This document shows positions 8,322 through 16,909 of a stretch of 64,000 bases of DNA, one piece after another (position 1 is the first letter of the stretch; the number at the start of each line of letters is the position of its first letter). Under the pieces are notes generated by a model. It worked only from the letters and a program-made list of their open reading frames with translations, made no database searches and was not told where the DNA came from. The stretch lies in assembly GCF_000383955.1 (NCBI RefSeq), contig NZ_KB913013.1, positions 291,694 to 355,693 of the forward strand. The letters are read 5' to 3'. Made by a program: the position numbers and the translations under genes. The stretch comes from Rudanella lutea DSM 19387 (GTDB lineage Bacteria; Bacteroidota; Bacteroidia; Cytophagales; Spirosomataceae).

Positions 8322-9230
8322 ATGAAAAAGGGATGGATTGTGGCGCTTCTTCTGCTTTTAGTAGGGGCTATTGGAGCTTACGTGTGGTACAGCCGACTCA
8401 AAAACGAAGCGCAGGCCGAAGGGGGGGCTTACGATGATACGCTCAAGCCGCGTCTGGAAATGAGCACTATGGAGATCACAAACATGGACGACGACGTGAT
8501 TACGATGAACGTGAAAATGCTCATTGACAACCCTTTACCGGTTGGGTTCAAAGCGAATAAACTGCGTTACACGGTGTATATGGCCAAAACGCCCATCATT
8601 GAAGAGTCGTACGCCAAAACGATCGAGGTTGAGTCGGGTGATAGCACGTTTATAACGCTACCCATGAAGCTGCAAACCAAAAAAATGATGGCCGTACTAA
8701 ATGCCCTTGACCAAAAGAACATCGACAGTACGACCTATGGGGTCCGGGCCGCGTTTGACCTTGACGTACCAATTTTGGGCGAGCGCACCTTTACGCAGAC
8801 ATTTGAAAAACGGTTACCGACGGTTTATGTCCCCAAAATAAAGATAGAAGACCTCGACTTTGGCAAAATTGGTCTTAAACGTACCGATGTGGCCGCTAAG
8901 GTGAGCATCGAAAATCGCAATAGCTTCCCAATTCAGTTTACGGATACGCACTACCGGGTGTCGATCGACGGTAAGGAGATTGCCGAGGGCCACCAACCCG
9001 AGCCGGTAGTCATCAGAGAGCGAGCCACCACGCCTGTTGTGTTTCCTGTAACCATGAAGCCGGGCAACACGTTGGGCCTGTTGCCCAAAATGCTGTTCAA
9101 CAAAAAGGATACGCCTTTTCTGGTGACTATGCAGAGCAAGTTAATCGCTAAAGGAGGCAACAAAATGCTCAACCAAAGCCAGATGAATACGGTAGTGCGG
9201 GGTACGCTGGCCGATCTGAAAAAGGATTAG
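8322..9230 (+). CDS. LEA type 2/WHy-domain membrane-anchored protein
   Basis: 302 residues from the ATG at 8322. One N-terminal membrane segment (IVALLLLLVGAIGAYVWY) is followed by an extracytoplasmic region with two tandem beta-sandwich units of the LEA_2/WHy type, recognisable by MLIDNPLPVGFKANKLRYTVY and the later SIENRNSFPIQFTDTHYRVS. The family is linked to desiccation or stress tolerance in plants, but in bacteria the role is largely unknown. It stands alone between divergent and convergent neighbours. Confidence 0.78.
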   Translation: MKKGWIVALLLLLVGAIGAYVWYSRLKNEAQAEGGAYDDTLKPRLEMSTMEITNMDDDVITMNVKMLIDNPLPVGFKANKLRYTVYMAKTPIIEESYAKTIEVESGDSTFITLPMKLQTKKMMAVLNALDQKNIDSTTYGVRAAFDLDVPILGERTFTQTFEKRLPTVYVPKIKIEDLDFGKIGLKRTDVAAKVSIENRNSFPIQFTDTHYRVSIDGKEIAEGHQPEPVVIRERATTPVVFPVTMKPGNTLGLLPKMLFNKKDTPFLVTMQSKLIAKGGNKMLNQSQMNTVVRGTLADLKKD

Positions 9231-9266
9231 CGTCAGCACTATTCTGTAATTCGTGTTAAGCTGACT

Positions 9267-10787
9267 TTAACGCGCTGCTTTTGTAAACACGTACGGGTCG
9301 TACTCCACAAAGTCGCTGGCTTTGATTTCGACGCTTTTTACGGTATTCCCATCGACGCTAAACCGGGCCGGAAACACGCCAAATGCCTGATTGGAGTACG
9401 TTAGCCGAAAGGTGTTATCGTCCATATACTCAAGCCGGGCCGTCATGCGTGGGTGATGTTCAAACAGGACATCGAGCCCCGTGCCAGCTGGCTTTAGCGT
9501 AATGGTTCCGTACAGTTCGTTACGGTAGGTTCCGGCAAAAGCCATCAGAGGCAGCGATGGTTTGTTTCCTTTGGCAACCCGGTCGGCCAGAGCTTTGAGC
9601 GTAGCCTGTTCCTCAGCCATGCCCGCGCGGGCTTGCTTTAGAAAAAAGGCGCTGCGGTTTGTGTACGGAACGCCCAGATAGGCATCGAGAATCTGATACC
9701 GCAATGCCTCAAAGAAGCTCTGATTGTCGTTGTTGGTCAGAATGGTAATGGCCAATTTTTCTTCGGGTACAAAGCAGGTATTTGTCACAAAGCCGAAGGC
9801 CCCGCCGGTATGCCAGAAAATCTGCCGCCCGGCATAATCTGCCGATAGCACACCCAGGCCATACGTTTGAAAATGGCGGGGCAATACCGTCGACTTGCGG
9901 CTGCCGACGATTGTGTTGGCGTCGCGAGTACGTTGAACCACACTCCAGGGCAGAATCCGCTGCCCATCGAGCCGACCGCTGTCGAGCTGCATCATGAGCC
10001 ATTTACTCAGGTCTTTCACGCTCGAGACCATGCTGCCTGCCGGTCCTAAATTGTCGACGACGTCGTACGGAATCCGGCGCAGAGGGCCAAAGCTGCTGGT
10101 ATGGGGGCGGGCTACGTTGGAGCGGTTTTCGGCCCCGGCCGTGAGCATGTACGTATTCGTCATGCCCAGCGGTTTGAGCAGGTTCGTTTCAACGTAAGCT
10201 TCCCACGATTGGCCGGTCACCTTCGGAATGATTTCGCCTGCCGTAACGAAAGCCGAGTTGCAGTAGCCGTAATCCTGTCGAAACTGCCCGGTTGGTTTCA
10301 GAAGTCGCATCCGCCGGATTACTTCGGCACGGGGAAGGTCGGTGTTCCAGAAGGTAAAATCGCCCTGAAAGGTCTTGGTCCCCAGCCGGTGGCAGAGCAA
10401 ATCGCGCACGCTAACCAGAGCCGTTGAGGTGGGGTCGAAGAGCTGGTAATCGGGGAAGAACTTGGTCACCTTGTCGTTGAGTGACAGTTTCTTGTCATCT
10501 TCCAGCTTGGCAAGCGCCGTACCCGTAAACAGTTTGGTGTTCGACGCAATCAGAAACAAGGTGTTTTCATCGACGGGCTCACTTTTACCGGCTTCACGCA
10601 CGCCAAACCCTTTCGACACAACTACTTTGCCGTCTTTCACAACTGCAATGGCGAGTCCCGGAATCTGCCAGTCGGCCATGCCACGCTCAATGTAGCGGTC
10701 GAGGCTGTCGGCGATAAACGCGGGTGGTTGGGCGTGGAGGAGACAGGACGAAAGGAGGAGGGAGGAAAGGAGAAGCAGGGGTTTCAT
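9267..10787 (-). CDS. secreted serine hydrolase, class C beta-lactamase/penicillin-binding-protein-like
   Basis: 506 residues from the ATG at 10787, which places a signal peptide (LLLLSSLLLSSC) first; the cysteine could be a lipidation site. The nucleophile motif SNTK is at 82-85, followed by the YCN (Y-x-N) motif, and HTGGAFGF serves as the third box. A C-terminal beta domain of about 110 residues (FAGTYRNELYGTITLKP) resembles DUF3471. Likely an esterase or D-aminopeptidase-like enzyme in the periplasm or on the surface; true antibiotic resistance activity is unlikely. Monocistronic. Confidence 0.87.
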   Translation of the reverse strand: MKPLLLLSSLLLSSCLLHAQPPAFIADSLDRYIERGMADWQIPGLAIAVVKDGKVVVSKGFGVREAGKSEPVDENTLFLIASNTKLFTGTALAKLEDDKKLSLNDKVTKFFPDYQLFDPTSTALVSVRDLLCHRLGTKTFQGDFTFWNTDLPRAEVIRRMRLLKPTGQFRQDYGYCNSAFVTAGEIIPKVTGQSWEAYVETNLLKPLGMTNTYMLTAGAENRSNVARPHTSSFGPLRRIPYDVVDNLGPAGSMVSSVKDLSKWLMMQLDSGRLDGQRILPWSVVQRTRDANTIVGSRKSTVLPRHFQTYGLGVLSADYAGRQIFWHTGGAFGFVTNTCFVPEEKLAITILTNNDNQSFFEALRYQILDAYLGVPYTNRSAFFLKQARAGMAEEQATLKALADRVAKGNKPSLPLMAFAGTYRNELYGTITLKPAGTGLDVLFEHHPRMTARLEYMDDNTFRLTYSNQAFGVFPARFSVDGNTVKSVEIKASDFVEYDPYVFTKAAR

Positions 10788-10850
10788 GGTGAAATTGTCG
10801 TAGCGTGTAGGGGCGTTTCCGGATAAAATGAGACGTTGGACACAAAGAAA

Positions 10851-10880
10851 CAAAAAAGCCCCGCAAGTTGCTGCGGGGCT
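10851..10880 (-). terminator. intrinsic terminator of the MFS transporter gene
   Basis: A 9-bp perfect GC-rich stem (10857-10865 with 10872-10880), a six-base loop and, on the minus strand, a run of six U residues. It lies 28 bases past the stop of the transporter gene. Confidence 0.85.
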
Positions 10881-10907
10881 TTTGTTCGGTGTAAAACCGT
10901 GTTGGTA

Positions 10908-12164
10908 TTACAACTGCGGCTGCTGGGCTACCGTCGACTCATCGACGTGGGTAACCTTGCGGTTGCGCATGAAGAACCACAGCGCCGTGAAGGCCACAAT
11001 CAGGATGATTGGGAAGGTGGTCATCTTGGCCAGTGTCGCCTGACCAGCCGCCAGTTCGAGGGCGTCGCCCGTCAGGCCAGCGGCCGATTTAGCTGCCCGC
11101 TCCGTGTCAATCCAGCCACCGATGATAGGCTGGAAAATAGAGGTTGAGAACATACCAACACCACCCATTACCGACATGCCCAGGGCGCCCGAAGCCGGAA
11201 TCCGCTCGGCTACGAAACCGATCATGGTTGGCCAGAAATAACACACGCCAATAGCGAAGAACACAGCCGCTACGTAAGCCATTGGGCCCGTTACGCTGCT
11301 GAAAAGGTAAACACCGATGGCGGCAAAAACCGCTCCGCCGAGCAGTACACCCGTTTGGTCAAGTTGGTGGATGATAGGCCCACCGAAGTAACGGCCAACG
11401 GCCATCAGACCGGTCACCAGAGCCAGAATCAGCAGCGGGCTTGCTCCCGACTTGCTCATAATCAGACCTACCCACTGCTGCGGACCAAACTCGCTAATTG
11501 CCGTCAGGGCCATGCAGCAGAACATGAAAATGTACAGCGGTGTCAGCATAGCCTGGAAGTTGCTGGCCAACGAGGTTGAACCGGCCACTTTGGCGGTTGG
11601 GAATGTCTGACCAAAGAACAGGAACGCGTAGATGAGGGTCGGAATCATGATCACCCAAATCTGCGCCTGCCAGGGAAGGTTCAGGTTTTCAGGACCCATG
11701 AACAGCGAGATCAGGCTACCTACCACGATACCACCGGGGAACCACATGTGGAATCGGTTGAGCATCTTGTTCATGGTAACGCCCGAGTACATATCGGCAA
11801 TCATGGGGTTACAGGCCGCTTCGGTACAACCATTGCCAATACCAATCAAAAAGGTTGAAATCAGCAGCGTGGTATAGCCCTGTGCGTAGATGGTGAGCAG
11901 AATACCCAGCAGGTGACACACAAACGCAATCTGCATGATCGTCTTGGGGCCAACGGTGTAGTACACCAGACCGCCGATAATCATAGAAATGGGGAAGCCC
12001 AAAAACCACATCGAGTTAATAAAACCCAATTGTTCGGCAGAAAGGCTTAGCTCGGTTCCCAACTGGGCCAGGATACCCGCCCGGATACTGAACGAGAACG
12101 CCGTGGTAATGAGAGCGAAGCAACTGGCGTAAAATAGTCGCGACTGATTGACAGCTTGGTTCAT
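10908..12164 (-). CDS. MFS sugar transporter
   Basis: 418 residues with about twelve hydrophobic segments and a cytoplasmic N-terminus. Features typical of the FucP-like/sugar branch of the major facilitator superfamily are seen, such as GFINSMWFLGFPISMIIGG and GIGNGCTEAACNPMIADMY. It is divergent from a cluster of two Gfo/Idh/MocA oxidoreductases and an isomerase, with a 240-bp shared control region, so it probably imports the substrate of that pathway. The substrate itself cannot be read. A clear terminator follows. Confidence 0.88.
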   Translation of the reverse strand: MNQAVNQSRLFYASCFALITTAFSFSIRAGILAQLGTELSLSAEQLGFINSMWFLGFPISMIIGGLVYYTVGPKTIMQIAFVCHLLGILLTIYAQGYTTLLISTFLIGIGNGCTEAACNPMIADMYSGVTMNKMLNRFHMWFPGGIVVGSLISLFMGPENLNLPWQAQIWVIMIPTLIYAFLFFGQTFPTAKVAGSTSLASNFQAMLTPLYIFMFCCMALTAISEFGPQQWVGLIMSKSGASPLLILALVTGLMAVGRYFGGPIIHQLDQTGVLLGGAVFAAIGVYLFSSVTGPMAYVAAVFFAIGVCYFWPTMIGFVAERIPASGALGMSVMGGVGMFSTSIFQPIIGGWIDTERAAKSAAGLTGDALELAAGQATLAKMTTFPIILIVAFTALWFFMRNRKVTHVDESTVAQQPQL

Positions 12165-12405
12165 TTGGTAGACAATTAGGGGGTTTAGACTGGAGTTAAA
12201 GAAAGATCATCCAAAAAAGTAGGGGATAGGGCAGGATTACCCGCTACACCGTTCTTTTTGGCCAAAATTTTAGAAAAAAATGGATTTACGCTAATTTCCG
12301 GCCGTAAAAATTATCGCACTGTGCAACGGGTAAAGCGGTTCCTTCGGCCACTTTACTACCGTAGTGATTACGTTTCACAGCATCAACTTAAACAGTAGCA
12401 AGTAT

Positions 12406-13557
12406 ATGCATCGCAAATTGCGCATGGGTCAGATCGGGGGTAGCCTCGATGCATTCATAGGAGCTGTTCACCGTCGGGCCGCCACATTTGATAATGAAAT
12501 TGAGTTGGTTTGTGGTGTTTTTAGCCAATCACCCGAAAAATCGAAAGCAACCGGAAAGGCCCTGTACCTGCCCGATAATCGTGTTTATGAAAGCTTCGAG
12601 GAGATGATTCTCCGCGAAAAAGAACTGCCCGAAGGCGAGCGTATGGACTTTGTCAGCATCGTGACGCCTAACCATATGCACTTCCCACCGGCCAAAATGG
12701 CCCTCGAAAATGGGTTCCACGTTATTTGCGACAAGCCCATGACGCTGAACCTGGAGGAGGCCAAAGAGCTGGTTGGCATTGTGGAGAAAAGCGGATTGGT
12801 CTTCGGCCTGACGCACAACTACACGGGCTATCCGATGATTAAAGAGGCCCGCGATATTGTCCGTAACGGTAAGTTGGGGAAAATCCGGAAAGTGGTGGTC
12901 GAGTACCCGCAGGGCTGGCTATCGAAGTACGAAGAAGGCAACAATTACAAGCAGGCGATTTGGCGTACCGACCCGACCAAATCGGGCGCGGCCGGCTGTA
13001 TGGGCGACATTGGCACGCATGCCGAGAATTTGGCTGAATACGTAACGGGTCTGAAAATTGAAGAATTATGCGCTGACCTGAGCACGTTTGTCCCGGGTCG
13101 TTTGCTCGATGACGACGGCAACGTTCTGCTCCGGTTTGAGGGCGGAGCCAAAGGCGTACTGCATGCCAGTCAGATTTCAAATGGCGAAGAGAACGCCCTG
13201 AAAATCTACGTGTACGGCGAACTCGGCGGTCTGGAGTGGCATCAGATGGAGCCCAACACCCTGCACTACAAATCGCAGGAAGGCCACCGACTGTTGCGCC
13301 CGGCCGTAGGTGATCTGAGCGCAGCAGCCAAAGCACACGGCCGGATGCCATCGGGCCACCCCGAAGGATTCTTCGAAGCATTTGCCAATATTTACCGCAA
13401 TTTTGCCTTTGCCGTAAAGGCACACATGAACGGTCAGCAGCCCGATCCGCTGTACGATTTCCCGTCGGTGTACGATGGCGTTCGTGGCCTGGCGTTTATT
13501 GATACGGTACTGGCATCGAACAGCTCTAATGAAAAGTGGACGAAGTTTAAAGAGTGA
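12406..13557 (+). CDS. Gfo/Idh/MocA-family oxidoreductase (first of the operon)
   Basis: 383 residues from the ATG at 12406. N-terminal Rossmann region ([19 protein letters not shown]), [16 protein letters not shown], then the family lysine motif CDKPMTLN near residue 120 and HNYTGYPMI in the catalytic domain. [19 protein letters not shown] carries the conserved histidine. NAD(P)-dependent sugar or cyclitol oxidation is the family activity. The stop codon lies inside the octamer hairpin that separates it from the second oxidoreductase gene. Two different paralogues plus an isomerase suggest successive steps such as oxidation and re-reduction of a sugar. Confidence 0.9.
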   Translation: MHRKLRMGQIGGSLDAFIGAVHRRAATFDNEIELVCGVFSQSPEKSKATGKALYLPDNRVYESFEEMILREKELPEGERMDFVSIVTPNHMHFPPAKMALENGFHVICDKPMTLNLEEAKELVGIVEKSGLVFGLTHNYTGYPMIKEARDIVRNGKLGKIRKVVVEYPQGWLSKYEEGNNYKQAIWRTDPTKSGAAGCMGDIGTHAENLAEYVTGLKIEELCADLSTFVPGRLLDDDGNVLLRFEGGAKGVLHASQISNGEENALKIYVYGELGGLEWHQMEPNTLHYKSQEGHRLLRPAVGDLSAAAKAHGRMPSGHPEGFFEAFANIYRNFAFAVKAHMNGQQPDPLYDFPSVYDGVRGLAFIDTVLASNSSNEKWTKFKE

Positions 13558-13631
13558 AAGAGTGAAAGAGTGAAAGAGCGATGTCTGAAAATCCCTTTCA
13601 CTCTTTCGCTCTTTCACTCATTCACTCTTTT
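13549..13631. repeat. octamer hairpin E1 (GTGAAAGA units), empty copy
   Basis: The left arm at about 13549-13580 is tandem GTGAAAGA octamers and includes the stop codon of the preceding gene. The right arm at about 13598-13629 is the complement with a few substitutions. The short loop has no gene. The same unit forms the two arms that surround the four-helix-bundle gene at 14829-15269. Confidence 0.88.
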
Positions 13632-13649
13632 GATAATCTAAATACATAC

Positions 13650-14795
13650 ATGCAAAAAATCCAAGTTGGTGTTGTTGGTACCGGGTTTATCGGCCCCGCT
13701 CACATTGAAGCACTCCGTCGGTTACCCAATGTTGAAGTCGTTGCCCTCTGCGAAGTGACGCAGGAGCTGGCCGAATCGAAAGCCGCTCAACTGGGTATTC
13801 CCCGCGCCTATACATTCGATGAGCTGCTCAAGCAGGACGACATTCAGGCTGTGCATATCTGTACGCCCAACTTCCTGCACTACAGTCAGTCGAAAGCGGC
13901 TCTGCTGGCGGGTAAGCACGTGATCTGCGAAAAACCCTTAGCCAAGGATCTGGCCGAAGCCGAGGAACTTGTCGCTCTGGCGAAGCAAACCGGTCTGGTC
14001 AATGCTGTTCACTTCAACCTGCGGTACTACCCGCTGGTGCGTCAGATGAAGGTGATGCGCGAAAAAGGCGAACTGGGCGAGGTGTACAGCATTATTGGCT
14101 CGTACCTGCAGGACTGGCTCTTTTACGAAACCGACTACAACTGGCGTCTTGAGCCCGATAAGTCGGGTGATTCGCGGGCGATTGCCGACATTGGCTCGCA
14201 CTTGATGGATATTCTGGAGTACGTGACCGGCGTGAAGACCACCGCCGTCATGGCCGACTTCAATACTATCCACAAAACCCGTAAGAAGCCGCTGAAGGCC
14301 GTTGAGACCTATTCGGGTAAGATGCTGCAGCCGGAAGATTACGCCGATGTACCCATCAATACCGAAGACCATGCCAACGTATTGCTTCGTTTCGACAACG
14401 GCAATCGGGGTGTTGTCACGGTGTCGCAGGTGTCGGCTGGCCGGAAGAACCAGCTGAAAATCGAGATTTCGGGCTCGAAGAAAACGTTTGCCTTTGATTC
14501 AGAATCGCCTAACCAACTCTGGATTGGTAACCGCGACGGCTACAACCAAACCATGACCGACGACCCGTCGCTCGTACATGCCGAAACGCGCTCGGTGATC
14601 AGCTTCCCCGGCGGGCACAATGAGGGTTTTCCGGATACGTCGAAGCAGATGTTCAAGGAAGTGTACGCAGCTATCGAAGCCGGTAAGCAACCTGAGAACC
14701 CCACGTACCCAACATTTGAAGACGGCTACCGCGAACTACTCATCTGCGAGCGGATTCTGGAAAGCAGCCGTAAGCAGGCGTGGGTGGAGGTGTAA
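13650..14795 (+). CDS. Gfo/Idh/MocA-family oxidoreductase (second of the operon)
   Basis: 381 residues starting MQKIQVGVVGTGFIGPAHIE, a textbook Rossmann start, so an in-frame 23-codon extension through the upstream hairpin is rejected. Visible: ICTPNFLHYSQSK, ICEKPLAKD with the family lysine near 97, and IADIGSHLMDILEYVTG with the conserved histidine. It differs clearly from its neighbour, so the two are old paralogues and not a recent duplication. The stop is followed within a few bases by the left arm of the hairpin containing the four-helix-bundle gene. Confidence 0.92.
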   Translation: MQKIQVGVVGTGFIGPAHIEALRRLPNVEVVALCEVTQELAESKAAQLGIPRAYTFDELLKQDDIQAVHICTPNFLHYSQSKAALLAGKHVICEKPLAKDLAEAEELVALAKQTGLVNAVHFNLRYYPLVRQMKVMREKGELGEVYSIIGSYLQDWLFYETDYNWRLEPDKSGDSRAIADIGSHLMDILEYVTGVKTTAVMADFNTIHKTRKKPLKAVETYSGKMLQPEDYADVPINTEDHANVLLRFDNGNRGVVTVSQVSAGRKNQLKIEISGSKKTFAFDSESPNQLWIGNRDGYNQTMTDDPSLVHAETRSVISFPGGHNEGFPDTSKQMFKEVYAAIEAGKQPENPTYPTFEDGYRELLICERILESSRKQAWVEV

Positions 14796-14824
14796 AGGTG
14801 AAAGAGCGAAAGAGTGAATGAGCG
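14792..14824. repeat. octamer hairpin E2, left arm
   Basis: GYGAAWGA octamers starting at the stop codon of the second oxidoreductase gene. It pairs over about 30 bp, with roughly four mismatches, with 15294-15328, leaving the four-helix-bundle gene in the intervening loop of about 470 bases. Confidence 0.85.
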
Positions 14825-14828
14825 AGTT

Positions 14829-15269
14829 ATGACAACCGACGACAAAGACGAAACGAATATGGATTGGTCTGTTGAGGAGTATATTGTTGACTATTCAGGC
14901 CATTCTAAAAGTGAGTTTTTGGACGATATTCAAGGGCGATTGAAGAAATTTATGCTCCGTTGTCTGTCGGTTTGCCGGGCATTGCCGACTGCGTATGAAG
15001 CACAACACTTCAGTCGGCAGCTAATTCGTTCATCGTCCTCGGCTACTGCTAATTTTCGTGCCGTCCGGCGTGGGCGCAGCGAGAAAGAGTATTATGCAAA
15101 ATTGAGTGTCGTTATTGAAGAACTCGATGAATCACTCTTTTGGCTCGAAACACTGGTGGATGCCAATTTGGTAGCATCGTCTCGATTAGCAGGCCTTCTC
15201 GACGAGGGCTATCAAATCCTCAAAATCTTGTCCAAATCACGTAAAACAGCAACAAAACAGAGAGAGTGA
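14829..15269 (+). CDS. four-helix-bundle protein (23S rRNA IVS-encoded/Avd-like family)
   Basis: 146 residues from the ATG at 14829; ATG 14859 (MDWSVEEY) is an alternative. Four amphipathic helices are visible, with the family signature FSRQLIRSSSSATANFRAV followed by SEKEYYAKLSVVIEELDES and LFWLETLVDANL. Members are encoded inside intervening sequences of bacterial 23S rRNA genes and are relatives of the Avd accessory protein of diversity-generating retroelements; their function is poorly known. Here the gene interrupts a sugar-oxidation operon and sits in the loop of an octamer inverted repeat whose empty counterpart lies one gene upstream. It has no metabolic link to its neighbours and looks like a passenger of a hairpin element. 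Confidence 0.87.
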   Translation: MTTDDKDETNMDWSVEEYIVDYSGHSKSEFLDDIQGRLKKFMLRCLSVCRALPTAYEAQHFSRQLIRSSSSATANFRAVRRGRSEKEYYAKLSVVIEELDESLFWLETLVDANLVASSRLAGLLDEGYQILKILSKSRKTATKQRE

Positions 15270-15293
15270 ACGTGCGGAAGAGCGCTCAACCGG

Positions 15294-15328
15294 CACTCTT
15301 TCACTCTTTCACTCTTTCACTCTTTACA
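15294..15328. repeat. octamer hairpin E2, right arm
   Basis: Tandem complement of GTGAAAGA (CACTCTTT read on the plus strand), ending three bases before the start codon of the isomerase gene. Partner of 14792-14824. Any translation signal of the isomerase must lie within the repeat. Confidence 0.87.
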
Positions 15329-15330
15329 TC

Positions 15331-16383
15331 ATGAAAACAATGAAAGGGCCAGGTGTTTTTCTGGCACAATTTCTCGGAGATACAGCCCCTTTTAACTCTC
15401 TCGATACCATCGCCCGTTATATGGCCGACCTCGGCTACAAGGGCATTCAGCTTCCGACCTGGGACCCACGGGTAATTGACCTGAAGCAGGCTTCGGAAAG
15501 CAAAACGTATTGCGACGAGCTGAAAGGCAAACTCGCCGATATTGGCGTCGAAATCACCGAACTATCGACCCACCTGCAAGGGCAGTTGGTAGCCGTTCAC
15601 CCATCGTACGCAGCCATGTTCGATGGATTCGGGCCGGCCGAACTGGCGGGTAAGCCGAAAGATCAACAGGCGTGGGCCGTGAATCAGCTGATGATGGCGG
15701 CCAAGGCGAGCCAAAATCTGGGGCTCACCTCACACGTTTCGTTTACGGGGGCCCTGTTGTGGCCGTTTATGTACCCGTGGCCGCAGCGCCCGGCAGGCCT
15801 GGTTGAAACGGGCTTCACCGAACTCGCCAATCGTTGGAAACCAATCCTGGATGCGTTCGACGAAGCAGGTGTGAACGTCGGGTACGAACTGCACCCCGGC
15901 GAAGACGTGCACGATGGTGTCACGTTTGAAATGTTCCTCGAAAAGCTGAACAACCACCCCCGGGCCGGTATCAACTACGACCCGAGCCACTTTGTGTTGC
16001 AGTGCCTCGACTATCTGCAGTTTATCGATTTCTACCACGAGCGTATCTACGCATACCACGTGAAAGATGCCGAGTTTAACCCAACGGGCAAGCAAGGTGT
16101 GTACGGTGGCTTCCAGGGCTGGGTTGAGCGGGCCGGTCGGTTCCGTTCGCTCGGCGACGGTCAGGTTGATTTCGGCGGTATTTTCTCCAAACTGGCGCAG
16201 TACGACTACGACGGCTGGGCGGTGTTGGAGTGGGAGTGTGCCCTGAAGCACCCTGAGCAGGGAGCCGCCGAAGGCGCGCCCTTCATCGAAAGCCACATTA
16301 TCCGGGTTACGGAACGTGCTTTCGACGACTTCGCCGGTACGGGTGCCGATGAGGCTTTTAACAAGAAGGTTCTGGGGCTGTAA
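15331..16383 (+). CDS. sugar phosphate isomerase/epimerase, xylose-isomerase-like TIM barrel
   Basis: 350 residues, no signal peptide. Metal-binding segments of the AP-endonuclease-2 fold are seen: TELSTHLQGQ, VGYELHPGED, INYDPSHFV, YAYHVKDAEF and VLEWECALKHPEQG. Together with the two upstream oxidoreductases and the divergent MFS permease it forms a likely pathway for a sugar or inositol derivative. Oxidation to a keto-sugar followed by isomerisation or elimination is plausible by analogy with known Bacteroidota clusters, but this is inference. The gene immediately follows the right arm of the repeat carrying the four-helix-bundle gene. Confidence 0.88.
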   Translation: MKTMKGPGVFLAQFLGDTAPFNSLDTIARYMADLGYKGIQLPTWDPRVIDLKQASESKTYCDELKGKLADIGVEITELSTHLQGQLVAVHPSYAAMFDGFGPAELAGKPKDQQAWAVNQLMMAAKASQNLGLTSHVSFTGALLWPFMYPWPQRPAGLVETGFTELANRWKPILDAFDEAGVNVGYELHPGEDVHDGVTFEMFLEKLNNHPRAGINYDPSHFVLQCLDYLQFIDFYHERIYAYHVKDAEFNPTGKQGVYGGFQGWVERAGRFRSLGDGQVDFGGIFSKLAQYDYDGWAVLEWECALKHPEQGAAEGAPFIESHIIRVTERAFDDFAGTGADEAFNKKVLGL

Positions 16384-16402
16384 TTGGTGCTCCTCCCAAA
16401 TA

Positions 16403-16675
16403 AACATGCATGAGTCATCCCGAATTTTAGGGTAGTCTAGGCCTCGACCCAACCCAACGCCCCGTAAGGGGCCCGATGTTGGTAGAAAAGACGTCTCCCA
16501 AGAGAACCCGAGCCCCGAAGGGGCGTAACTTAATTCGAGTTACGCCCCTTTGGGGCTCGGCTATTTGGATCATTTTCCCCGTTAGCTACAGATATTAGGC
16601 CTCTAACGGGGCATCCTGGGGGAACGTGGGCCTGAACCATCAAGATGTTGAAAATTCGGGATGCCTCATGTTTTG
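16403..16675. repeat. family C palindromic element C1, MITE-like
   Basis: About 270 bp with imperfect terminal inverted repeats (AACATG..CATCCCGAATTTT at 16403-16428 and its complement at 16651-16672). Inside are a 23-bp stem (16508-16530 with 16538-16560) containing GCCCCGAAGGGGCGTAAC, a nested GCCCCGTAAGGGGC stem near 16460, and a CCCGTTAG/CTAACGGG stem near 16580-16612. No coding capacity. It lies in the long gap downstream of the isomerase gene; the remainder of the gap to 16909 shows nothing further that I can support. Confidence 0.8.
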
Positions 16676-16909
16676 TGTTACGTACTGAGGGTAGGACTGC
16701 CAAAAATCAGGTTAGATAGAGAGTAAGGAGACCAGTAAGTAAGGTTAGCGGGGCATAGAAAAACTTTTTCGGGCCTGTGCCGTATTTTGTTCTAAATCAA
16801 ACGTGTCAGCAAGGCGAGGTAGCAAGGCATGAAAACTTGCAGCCTGACATATCTTAACGCTACTGGCGCACGTAACCCCATATTGAGCTTCATATTGCCT
16901 AATTCCATC

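Noticed and set aside
13581-13649. In-frame extension of the second oxidoreductase through the octamer hairpin
   Set aside because: It would encode a Ser/Phe/His-rich leader from repeat DNA, while the ATG at 13650 gives the canonical Rossmann start.
13549-15328. Short tandem octamers considered as a CRISPR array
   Set aside because: Units are 8 bp without spacers, arranged as inverted arms, with no cas genes nearby.
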